From the NCBI GenBank assembly GCA_003224995.1, contig QIAI01000275.1, positions 1-5,595 of the forward strand: a DNA stretch of 5,595 nucleotides, given 5' to 3'. A model generated the notes under the pieces. That model did no database searches and was not told the DNA's origin. It was given only the letters and a program-made list of their open reading frames with translations. Origin of the DNA: Acidobacteriota bacterium. Its GTDB lineage: Bacteria; Acidobacteriota; Terriglobia; Terriglobales; Acidobacteriaceae. Both the position numbers and the translations under genes were made by a program. This document shows positions 1-5,595 of the stretch, piece by piece; position 1 is the first letter of the stretch, and the number at the start of each line of letters is the position of its first letter.

Positions 1-117
1 GATCTGCCCTTCAATCTTAGTCACTCGGTCGGCTATATCCTGAAGGTCCAGATCGGTAGCTTTTTGGACGAGGTCTTTGGTCTTCTCTGGAAGCGTTTGT
101 GGGTCGGGGGTTGTCAT
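1..117 (-). CDS. Partial hypothetical protein, N-terminal 39 residues, runs off the left edge
   Basis: An open frame reads leftward from an ATG at 117-115 to the window edge without a stop, giving 39 residues that begin MTTPDPQTLPEKTKDLVQKA. The visible part is hydrophilic and rich in Lys, Asp and Gln. It has no signal peptide or membrane segment and looks helical, possibly coiled-coil, in its second half (LDLQDIADRVTKIEGQI). I do not recognise the family. An in-frame ATG four codons upstream (129-127) is an alternative start. I prefer 117 because a weak GAGA Shine-Dalgarno-like stretch lies about 7 nt before it, while 129 has none. It starts 27 nt after the stop of the BON-domain gene on the same strand, so the two are probably co-transcribed. 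A cytosolic product would contrast with the exported neighbour. Confidence 0.55.
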   Translation of the reverse strand, partial: MTTPDPQTLPEKTKDLVQKATDLDLQDIADRVTKIEGQI

Positions 118-144
118 AGTTTTTCTCATTTGAATGAATGTTGA

Positions 145-717
145 CTAGCTGCCTTGTTCTTCTACTCTCAGGTTATTGGTTACGGAGAAGACGTTGGGAA
201 CGCTTTTGGCTTGCATTTCGGCGATCTGTTTATCCATCTGTTTGGCGACCACACCCTCGAGCGTGACGTGTCCCTGGTTCACGATGATGTGAATGGGCGG
301 AACTGCACGCAAGCTGTAGGGACTGAGTGCAGGATTCCCATAGATGGCTCGATAGGTTGCCATGCGGATCTGGTCGTCCATCGGAGACGGCGGCAGTACC
401 TCGATCTGGTTCTCGACGCGCTGTATTCCTTCAATGTGCTTTACCGCATTTTCCGCATCAGACTTGAGAGTTGGACGCACCACCTGCCCCATGAGCGTTA
501 CCGTGCCATCCGGACTTACTCGATAGGCCAGGTTGTCGAAAACGTCGTAATAGGGGAGCAGCGCCAGTTCGTGATGAACTTCTTTCACGATTCGGTCCAG
601 GCCGGTTTGGCCCATAGCTTGGCTGCGATTGTCTTGGGCGCCATTGCGAGCCGGAGACTGGCCTGGAGATTGCATTAAAGCGATAACGAGAAGGACGTTC
701 GTTAGTAGGACTGACAT
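145..717 (-). CDS. Exported protein with two BON domains (OsmY-like)
   Basis: The product is 190 residues. After a short hydrophobic N-terminus (residues 2-15) and a polar Gln/Ser/Asn-rich linker (16-38) come two BON-type modules, at about 40-109 and 113-187. Each has the typical order: an amphipathic helix, a strand with a V-x-L-x-G core (GTVTLMGQVV at 71-80 and GHVTLEGVVA at 149-158), a second helix, and a closing strand (VENQIEVLP; VTNNLRVEE). BON domains are known from OsmY and related envelope proteins, where they are thought to bind membranes or lipids and help the cell withstand envelope or osmotic stress. A periplasmic role is therefore inferred. I chose the ATG at 717 because GAGGTG sits 8 nt upstream. 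A TTG at 744 would add nine residues and a more basic n-region but has no better ribosome site. It is the first gene of a leftward pair. Confidence 0.85.
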   Translation of the reverse strand: MSVLLTNVLLVIALMQSPGQSPARNGAQDNRSQAMGQTGLDRIVKEVHHELALLPYYDVFDNLAYRVSPDGTVTLMGQVVRPTLKSDAENAVKHIEGIQRVENQIEVLPPSPMDDQIRMATYRAIYGNPALSPYSLRAVPPIHIIVNQGHVTLEGVVAKQMDKQIAEMQAKSVPNVFSVTNNLRVEEQGS

Positions 718-732
718 AGTGATTTCACCTCG

Positions 733-752
733 CGCAAGTCTCAAAGCTTGCG
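733..752 (-). promoter_or_regulatory. Inverted repeat in the leader of the BON-domain gene
   Basis: CGCAAG (733-738) and CTTGCG (747-752) form a perfect 6-bp inverted repeat with an 8-nt centre, just upstream of the ribosome binding site of the BON gene. In RNA it would be a small GC-rich hairpin ending about 15 nt before the start codon; in DNA it could be an operator half-site pair. Short repeats like this arise by chance at appreciable rates, so only its position supports function. Confidence 0.3.
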
Positions 753-783
753 AATTTCAAATCTGAATCTCGATCTATGATCT

Positions 784-812
784 AGTACAAACGTGCAAGA
801 GTTCTGGCGCAA
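784..812 (-). promoter_or_regulatory. Weak sigma-70-like promoter candidate for the BON operon
   Basis: Read on the minus strand, TTGCGC (812-807), a 17-nt spacer and TGTACT (789-784) give 3/6 and 4/6 matches to the -35 and -10 consensus. Transcription would start near 777, leaving a leader of about 60 nt that contains the inverted repeat at 733-752. The match is poor, and another promoter is possible. Confidence 0.22.
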
Positions 813-1148
813 TCAGTGTGGACTGGTAAATCTCGTCAAAACTGGCTTTATGCGGGCGGGGTCAGGCGTTCCGCAACTGTCGTCGATGTCCTCTGTTCGG
901 AAGCGCTCGAGGCACGCCCGCTTCTATATGTCGCTCTTACCTGCTAACGGCGCTACGTGCCTCCCTGTATCTCTTCGGTTAAGGAGATCAGAAGATTCAA
1001 ACCTTTGAAGATGCAGAACCGCATGACCAGCGCGGAAATGTCCGTCGAACACCTGCTGTGCGGTACCAAACACCTTGAAATTGGCATTGAAATATCGCAT
1101 TTGAGGGTCTAAACGGGAAGTGAGGAACCACCCAGAAACGGATAGTCC

Positions 1149-1178
1149 TTGCATCGGCAACAGAAAACTCGGCATAAT
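1149..1178 (+). promoter_or_regulatory. Candidate sigma-70-like promoter for the transglutaminase-like pair
   Basis: CATAAT (1173-1178) matches the -10 consensus at 5 of 6 positions. It is preceded by an 18-nt spacer and TTGCAT (1149-1154), a weak -35 with only the TTG conserved. Transcription would begin near 1185, about 24 nt before the ATG at 1209. This fits the choice of that ATG, since the upstream TTG at 1149 would then lie outside the mRNA. Confidence 0.4.
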
Positions 1179-1208
1179 GCAGCGCTACTTCGTCTGGTCC
1201 GAGGGGTT

Positions 1209-3230
1209 ATGCCTCCGAGCCTTAGGTCCCGCTACATACTTCTGGTCGTTCTATCTACCCTGACATTCTTAACCTCCGCATGGGCCGAAGATTGGCCATC
1301 GATTACTCCGGAGGAACTCAGCATGACGTCCGTGCCTGAGCAACCCGGCGCGGCGGCCATAGTGTTGCTGCGCGAGGAAGTCACCAACGACCCGCAAAAT
1401 AATCGCACCGTGTATATGCGGATCAAGGTGCTGACTGAGCCGGGTCGAAAGTACGCTGATGTTGAGATTCCATACAGTCGGCGTAATTTCACTATTTCCG
1501 ATGTTTCTGGAAGGACGATTCACCGAGATGGCTCCATCGTCCCATTTACTGGTAAGCCTTTCGACAAGGTCATTGTTCGTCGCCGCGATCGGGGTAAGGA
1601 ACAGCGTTACCAGGTGAAGTCATTTACCCTGCCGGACGTGCAGGTTGGAAGCATTGTGGAATACAAATACCGTCTGGGTTATAGCGATCACAGCTTCTAT
1701 GCTCCAGATTGGGAAGTTCAAACCGAGCTATTCCAGAAGAAGGCCACATTCAAGTTCATCCCCTATCCAGGGCTGTTGCAGTTGGCACACGATCGGGTGG
1801 GAAACGGCGTGGCCTGGACTTCTTATCTTCCCAACGGAAGCCAGCTTCGCGAGCACGAGATTCTCCATTCCAGCATGACGACCAGGCGCACGCCGAATGG
1901 TTATATCGATTTGGAGGTGACCAACATGTCTCCTCTCGTTCTTGAGCCTTACATGCCGCCTCCGGATGCCATTCGCTACCGGGTAAATTTCTATTACCTG
2001 GTGGGAACCAAACAAGAGCAGTTTTGGAAGGATGAAGGGAAATTCTGGAATAAGGATGTTGATGGATTCCTGAATCACAGGAACGGTGTTAACGACGCGG
2101 TGTCACAAACCGTTTCTTCCGCAGACACTCCCGAGCAGAAGGCCCGCAAGATTTACGCGTATGTGACTAAGTTAGACAATTGGAGTTACCAGCCGAAGGC
2201 CGAGCAGGAAGAACGAGCGTTGGGGATCAAGGCTGATCGAGGTGCGGAAGATGTGCTGCGCCAGCATGGGGGATTCCATGATGACCTGAACCGCTTGTAT
2301 GCCGCGATGCTACGTGCCGCAGGAGTTCCGGCCTGGATGATGTGGGTGCCAGCCCGCGATCGCGAGTTCTTCCAACCGGAGTTTCTCAGCACGCAACAGT
2401 TGGCGGCTGAGATTGTAATCGCACGAATGAACGATAAAGAAGTGTTTTTGGATCCGGGGACTAAGTTCTGCCCGTATGGATTGATGGACTGGCGCTACTC
2501 CGGAGTAAAAGGAATCAGACAACAAGAAGGCAAAGGCACCGAGATCGCGCAGAGTGGCCTGCCTAGCTACCAGCAGAGCATGATCCAGAGGCTTGCGCGT
2601 GTAAAGATGACCAGCGACGGAAGAGCGGAGGGGACCGTCAAAATCGGTTATTACGGACAGGAAGCCATGGAACGTCGAAGGGACGGAGGTAAGACCGATG
2701 CGGAGGGCCGCAAGAAGTTGCTAGAAGACGAGATGAAGAGCTGGCTTCCAGGCGACAGCGACGTCAAGCTCACAAATGCTGGAAACTGGGATGTCACTGA
2801 AGGACCCCTGGCTGCGGAGTTTACGATCTCCTCGCCTTTGGCGGTCGGAGCGGGCAAGCGCTGGATGGTTCCGGCCCATTTATTCCAGGTAAACGAAAAG
2901 CCGCGCTTCTCCGCAACCAATCGAATGAATGCGATTTATTTTGATTACCTGAGCCGGGAAATCGACGAAGTCCATATCACCATGCCGGCGGAACTGGAAG
3001 TGGAGAGCGTGCCTCCGAACGACGATGTACGCACGGAATACGCAATTTACCGGACCACTCAGAAGCAAGAGCCCGGGAATTCCATCGTGACGGTTCGTGA
3101 CCTGGCAATCGGAGGGCTGGCTTTTTCTCCTCAGGTGTACAAAGACGTGAAAGGATTTTTTGACAAGGTAAAGGCTGGGGACGAACAACCGGTGGTGGCC
3201 AAGGCGGCGGCGCATGCGGAACTTAAATAG
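1209..3230 (+). CDS. Exported DUF3857/transglutaminase-like protein lacking the catalytic Cys and His
   Basis: The product is 673 residues. A Sec signal peptide (Arg-containing n-region, hydrophobic 9-20, cleavage likely after A26 in SAWA-ED) implies a periplasmic location. A DUF3857-type beta-rich domain covers about 45-235, with the typical VGSIVEYKYRLGY stretch at 146-158. A transglutaminase-like core covers about 300-430, followed by a C-terminal beta-rich region. In the core, GGFHDDL (354-360) aligns with the usual GDCKDKA, so the catalytic Cys is F356. AAEIVIA (399-405) replaces the His strand (NHMILA in the downstream paralogue), while the Asp motif LDPGT (D415) remains. Enzymatic transglutaminase or protease activity is therefore unlikely; a binding, scaffold or regulatory role is inferred. 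The only Cys in the protein is C421. I chose ATG 1209 over TTG 1149 because it has GAGGGG nearby and gives a clean signal peptide. It overlaps the next gene by 17 nt. Confidence 0.88.
   Translation: MPPSLRSRYILLVVLSTLTFLTSAWAEDWPSITPEELSMTSVPEQPGAAAIVLLREEVTNDPQNNRTVYMRIKVLTEPGRKYADVEIPYSRRNFTISDVSGRTIHRDGSIVPFTGKPFDKVIVRRRDRGKEQRYQVKSFTLPDVQVGSIVEYKYRLGYSDHSFYAPDWEVQTELFQKKATFKFIPYPGLLQLAHDRVGNGVAWTSYLPNGSQLREHEILHSSMTTRRTPNGYIDLEVTNMSPLVLEPYMPPPDAIRYRVNFYYLVGTKQEQFWKDEGKFWNKDVDGFLNHRNGVNDAVSQTVSSADTPEQKARKIYAYVTKLDNWSYQPKAEQEERALGIKADRGAEDVLRQHGGFHDDLNRLYAAMLRAAGVPAWMMWVPARDREFFQPEFLSTQQLAAEIVIARMNDKEVFLDPGTKFCPYGLMDWRYSGVKGIRQQEGKGTEIAQSGLPSYQQSMIQRLARVKMTSDGRAEGTVKIGYYGQEAMERRRDGGKTDAEGRKKLLEDEMKSWLPGDSDVKLTNAGNWDVTEGPLAAEFTISSPLAVGAGKRWMVPAHLFQVNEKPRFSATNRMNAIYFDYLSREIDEVHITMPAELEVESVPPNDDVRTEYAIYRTTQKQEPGNSIVTVRDLAIGGLAFSPQVYKDVKGFFDKVKAGDEQPVVAKAAAHAELK
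3201..3216 (+). promoter_or_regulatory. Ribosome binding site and start inside the upstream gene (translational coupling)
   Basis: AAGG at 3201-3204 lies 9 nt before the ATG at 3214-3216, and the upstream gene's TAG is at 3228-3230. Ribosomes ending the first gene therefore pass over the start of the second, a common arrangement for coupled translation of partner proteins. There is no room for a terminator or separate leader between the two genes. Confidence 0.55.
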
Positions 3231-5172
3231 GCTTTTCTGCATGGCAGCCTTGTGCATGCTTTTTGGGACGGCCGCATGCTCGTGGGCGGCAGTTCCGGAG
3301 TGGGTTCGCAGCGCGGCGTCTGGTTCGCTGCCGAAGTACGAACCTGACACGAACGCGGTTGTGCTCCTCGATGAAGTCACATACACGGTGACCGATTCGG
3401 ATGATTATGTAGAGCATTACCGGCGAGCCGTGAAAATCCTCAGGCCGGATGGGCGCGACGAAGCGAATTTCGCCCTCTACTTCCGACAAAAAGAGAAAGT
3501 GCTTGGGTTGCATGCCTGGTCCATCGATAAGTTGGGGCACGATTATGAACTCAAAGACAAGGACTTTGCGGAACGCGGGCTGTTCGACTTTGAACTGTAT
3601 AACGACATTCGATTGCGCACCGCGACGGCGCCCGCGGCTGATCCTGGAGCAATAGTAGCTTTCGAGTTCGAAGTGCGGCGACATCCCTGGCTGCATCACT
3701 TCACATGGAATTTCCAGGAATCGATTCCAGTTCGTCAGGCTCACGTTGTCCTGCAGCTTCCGCAGGGCTGGGAATACCGAAGCTACTGGGTCGGAATTCC
3801 GTCGGTAGCACCCTCGCAAGACAGCGGTGGTCGCGCCGAATGGGTATTGCACGATCTTCCGGCTATCGAGCACGAGGAAATGAGTCCACCTGCGGGTGCG
3901 CTCTCCGCCCGGTTGGGATTAGCCTATTTCGAACCCGGAGTCGCGTCGAAAAATGCGGGTTCATGGGATGCAATGGGGAAGTGGTATGACCAGCTGAGTG
4001 CGGGACGCAGGAATCCGAGCCGGGAACTGTCGGAGAAAGCGCGGCAGCTGACAGCTGGGATTACGGATTTCGATGGCAAGCTTCGTGCGCTGGCCTCGTT
4101 TCTGCAATCCGATGTTCGGTATGTCGCCATCGAGATTGGCGTCGGCGGGTACCTGCCGCATGCGGCGCAAGATGTTTTTCGCGTCCGTTACGGAGATTGC
4201 AAAGACAAGGCCACACTGTTAAGCAGCATGCTGCATGAGTTGGGAATTGAATCGGATTACGTCGTCATCAGCACGAATCGCGGAACCGTGCATCCGGATC
4301 TTCCCTCGCCCTCGTTTAACCATATGATCCTGGCAATCGAGATGCCCCAGGGTGTCAATAGCGATCAATACCGATCCGTGCTGACCAGTAAAAGCGGCAA
4401 GCGTTACCTGATTTTCGACCCTACCGATACATACACTCCCGTGGGGGAGTTGCGGGGAGATCTTCAGGATAGTTACGCACTGCTCGTTGCAGAAGGACGA
4501 GGCGAACTGATCCACACTCCATTGCTAGCGCCGGAAACGAATCAGCTGACGCGCACCGGACATTTCACACTGTCTGCTGACGGGGCCCTGAGTGGAGAAA
4601 TCGTCGAGAGTCGGAACGGAGATCATGCCTGGGCAGAGCGGCTGGCCTTGTTGCATGCAAACCATGAAGAGCGTGCGCAACGCATCGAACGGCGGCTTAG
4701 TCGCTCGCTGAAAGGGTTCACGTTGGAAAAAACGGAGATCCAGCAACTGGACCAGATTCAGCAGAAGCTGGTGATTTCGCTTACCCTCAAAGAGCCAACG
4801 TATGGGCAGTTGCGCGGGCCGTTGATGCTGGTGCGTCCACGTGTGCTTGGGGAGAAGAGTTTTGCGCTGGAGCGGAAACCGCGGCAGTATCCGTTCCAGT
4901 TTGAGCGGGCATCGCGCGAAACGGACACATTTGAGATCGAACTCCCAAAGGAGTATGCCATCGAGGACATACCAGACCCGGTCAAGGTGGACGCGGGCTT
5001 TGCTAGTTACGAGAGCAAAGTCGAAGTTAATGGCTCGAAGGTCCGATATTGGCGTGAGTTTGTGCGGCGAGACGTGTTAATTGGCCCCGAGCGGACCGAG
5101 GAATTGCGAAAATTCCTGGGCACGATCGGGGCGGATGAGGCCGCGGTCGTGGTGTTGAAGCGGACCCCTTGA
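3214..5172 (+). CDS. Exported DUF3857/transglutaminase-like protein with intact Cys-His-Asp triad
   Basis: The product is 652 residues. The N-terminus is a signal peptide (R2, R6, hydrophobic 8-21) with likely cleavage after A25 (SWA-AV); C22 follows a poor lipobox (TAAC), so a lipoprotein is possible but less likely. A DUF3857-type domain covers about 45-225. The transglutaminase core, about 275-410, has the canonical YGDCKDKATLL with nucleophile C329, then SFNHMILA with H370 and IFDPTD with D402. This triad is shared by transglutaminase-fold proteases and amide-bond enzymes. A beta-rich C-terminal domain follows. C329 is the only Cys in the mature chain. The enzyme probably cleaves or forms amide bonds in the envelope; its substrate is unknown. 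The ATG at 3214 lies inside the upstream gene, with AAGG 9 nt before it. ATG 3241 is an alternative, but it would lose the basic n-region. The same domain order indicates an old tandem duplication. Confidence 0.9.
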   Translation: MRNLNRLFCMAALCMLFGTAACSWAAVPEWVRSAASGSLPKYEPDTNAVVLLDEVTYTVTDSDDYVEHYRRAVKILRPDGRDEANFALYFRQKEKVLGLHAWSIDKLGHDYELKDKDFAERGLFDFELYNDIRLRTATAPAADPGAIVAFEFEVRRHPWLHHFTWNFQESIPVRQAHVVLQLPQGWEYRSYWVGIPSVAPSQDSGGRAEWVLHDLPAIEHEEMSPPAGALSARLGLAYFEPGVASKNAGSWDAMGKWYDQLSAGRRNPSRELSEKARQLTAGITDFDGKLRALASFLQSDVRYVAIEIGVGGYLPHAAQDVFRVRYGDCKDKATLLSSMLHELGIESDYVVISTNRGTVHPDLPSPSFNHMILAIEMPQGVNSDQYRSVLTSKSGKRYLIFDPTDTYTPVGELRGDLQDSYALLVAEGRGELIHTPLLAPETNQLTRTGHFTLSADGALSGEIVESRNGDHAWAERLALLHANHEERAQRIERRLSRSLKGFTLEKTEIQQLDQIQQKLVISLTLKEPTYGQLRGPLMLVRPRVLGEKSFALERKPRQYPFQFERASRETDTFEIELPKEYAIEDIPDPVKVDAGFASYESKVEVNGSKVRYWREFVRRDVLIGPERTEELRKFLGTIGADEAAVVVLKRTP

Positions 5173-5175
5173 TTC

Positions 5176-5202
5176 GGCCCGCGTCGGGTTTCCGGTTCCC
5201 GG
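5176..5202 (+). terminator. Weak terminator-like hairpins after the transglutaminase-like pair
   Basis: CCCG-CGT-CGGG (5178-5188) directly after the stop codon can form a short GC-rich hairpin, extended by two G-U pairs and followed by only three T. A second small hairpin, CCGG-TTC-CCGG (5192-5202), follows. The short stems and lack of a real T-tract make this a weak intrinsic terminator at best. Confidence 0.25.
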
Positions 5203-5337
5203 CAGCCAAGAGTGAGAAGATCGTCCGTCTTTCAAGCCTATGATTTTAAAAGCCTCCGTCGAAGTTCCGGGTAAGTAGCCCACCTTCTGAGTAGGGTCGT
5301 TGGTTAAAGACCACCAGCGGACTGAACCGATTTCTCC

Positions 5338-5366
5338 TTGACAAATTCTTGAACAGATGTTGTAGT
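5338..5366 (+). promoter_or_regulatory. Sigma-70-like promoter pointing right
   Basis: A perfect -35 box TTGACA (5338-5343), an ideal 17-nt spacer and TGTAGT (5361-5366, 4 of 6 matches) give the best promoter match I see in the window. Transcription would start near 5373 and run into the right edge. It lies 165 nt past the stop of the upstream gene, so it probably serves a separate transcription unit. Confidence 0.5.
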
Positions 5367-5374
5367 TCTTGAAC
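5346..5374 (+). repeat. Direct repeat TTCTTGAAC, two copies 20 bp apart over a promoter
   Basis: TTCTTGAAC occurs at 5346-5354 and again at 5366-5374, exactly 20 bp or about two helical turns apart. The first copy lies in the promoter spacer and the second starts at the last base of the -10 and covers the predicted start of transcription. A shorter third copy, CTTGAAC, is at 5491-5497. Such placement would suit a repressor or activator binding on one face of the helix, but no regulator is seen here and chance is not excluded. Confidence 0.4.
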
Positions 5375-5556
5375 CTCCCGCCTGTCCGGTCCTCGGGTGA
5401 CGACTGGTCAGTTTGGGTCCGGTGGACCTGGATCGAAAAACGATTAAAGCGAACTGCTCCCCCGGCGGCCCGCTCAACCAAATCTCCCCACTTGAACTGT
5501 GATGCAGGGACGTGCTCGCCGACTTCGGCGCAATGGCGTCTCTGGAGCAGGTATCC

Positions 5557-5595
5557 ATGGCAATTTTGCGCAGTTTGCCCGACCTGACCATGAAG
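5557..5595 (+). CDS. Possible start of a rightward gene, cut by the right edge
   Basis: An ATG at 5557 opens a frame of 13 codons (MAILRSLPDLTMK) that reaches the edge without a stop. Upstream, GGAG (5544-5547) and AGG (5549-5551) offer ribosome site candidates at 9 and 5 nt. The same frame is open back to a TGA at 5500-5502, so an earlier ATG (5533) or GTG (5512) could be the true start, though both have poorer ribosome sites. The promoter at 5338-5366 would give a leader of roughly 185 nt. Too little is visible to name a product, and the frame could be fortuitous. Confidence 0.28.
   Translation, partial: MAILRSLPDLTMK

Larger units (their letters stand above)
718..1208. other. Divergent intergenic region without a convincing gene
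   Basis: This stretch of 491 nt lies between the start of the leftward BON gene and the start of the rightward transglutaminase-like pair. It holds the leader hairpin and weak promoter of the BON gene on the left, and a promoter candidate for the rightward pair at 1149-1178. It also has a 14-bp palindrome at 997-1010 (TTCAAA-CC-TTTGAA) and two TTGAAAT repeats at 1075-1081 and 1087-1093, 12 nt apart. An isolated AAGGAG (982-987) is not followed by a well-placed start codon. Open frames occur on both strands (for example 924-1175 minus and 1012-1113 plus), but none has a good ribosome site or recognisable domain. I saw no tRNA, transposase remnant or terminal repeats. The length is generous for a simple divergent promoter. 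Confidence 0.6.
5173..5595 (+). other. Downstream intergenic/leader region without a complete gene
   Basis: These 423 nt hold no complete coding sequence that I can support. From left to right there are the weak terminator-like hairpins, the TTGACA promoter with its direct repeat, and three short inverted repeats: GGTCC-GGT-GGACC at 5416-5428, ATCG-AAAAA-CGAT at 5432-5444, and CGCCG-ACTT-CGGCG at 5517-5530. A possible gene start near 5557 follows. Open frames on the minus strand here (5077-5481 and 5304-5591) resemble no family I know and have no good ribosome site. Confidence 0.5.

Noticed and set aside
1..4. GATC at the first base as a possible Sau3AI/MboI cloning junction
   Set aside because: A four-base match at one end is too likely by chance to infer how the sequence was obtained.
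793..1008. 71-codon plus-strand frame starting at GTG 793
   Set aside because: It has a non-ATG start without a ribosome site, composition that does not resemble a protein family, and an overlap with another equally unsupported frame.
990..1012. tRNA T-loop-like sequence (GATTCAAACC)
   Set aside because: No acceptor stem, anticodon arm or D-arm could be arranged around it on either strand.
1012..1113. 33-codon plus-strand small frame
   Set aside because: The AAGGAG at 982-987 is too far upstream (24 nt) to serve its ATG, and no homology is apparent. It is mentioned only within the spacer finding.
924..1175. 83-codon open frame on the minus strand in the divergent spacer
   Set aside because: It has no Shine-Dalgarno sequence before its ATG and no domain or motif I recognise, and it overlaps the promoter region of the rightward pair. 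It could be a decayed gene, but nothing supports that directly.
3214..3282. Lipoprotein signal at C22 of the second transglutaminase-like protein
   Set aside because: The residues before C22 (GTAA) are a poor lipobox with no Leu at -3, while SWA-A three residues later is a reasonable signal peptidase I site.
3223..3873. 216-codon minus-strand frame opposite the second transglutaminase-like gene
   Set aside because: It lies entirely opposite the start of a clearly coding gene with signal peptide and domain structure. It has no recognisable features and is a codon-use shadow.
5077..5591. Minus-strand frames at 5077-5481 and 5304-5591
   Set aside because: The first runs into the 3' end of the transglutaminase-like gene. 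Neither has a good ribosome site or a known domain, and the plus-strand promoter signals in the same stretch argue against them.

Overview
The window looks like bacterial chromosome of moderate GC, most probably from an Acidobacteriota (Terriglobia-type) organism. This is an inference from gene content: tandem exported proteins combining DUF3857 and a transglutaminase-like fold, next to an exported double-BON protein. No rRNA, tRNA or marker gene is present to prove it. I found no phage, IS, CRISPR or plasmid signature.

Layout. On the minus strand at the left edge, an exported two-BON-domain protein (717 down to 145) is followed after 27 nt by a second short reading frame (117 down past the edge) that is cut by the window; the two form a probable operon. 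A divergent intergenic region (718-1208) separates it from a plus-strand pair. That pair is a 673-residue DUF3857/transglutaminase-like protein (1209-3230) and a 652-residue paralogue (3214-5172), which overlap by 17 nt and are probably translationally coupled. Positions 5173-5595 hold no complete gene. They do hold a good sigma-70-like promoter (5338-5366), repeated CTTGAAC motifs, three small hairpins and possibly the first codons of another rightward gene.

Function. All three complete proteins appear to be exported and so would act in the cell envelope. The most notable point is the contrast within the pair. The downstream protein keeps a full Cys-His-Asp transglutaminase triad (C329, H370, D402) in the canonical GDCKDKA context. 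The upstream protein has Phe in place of the Cys (F356) and no His at the matching place, although the Asp (D415) remains. The pair therefore looks like a pseudo-enzyme plus an active enzyme made together in the periplasm. The substrate and physiological role cannot be read from the sequence.
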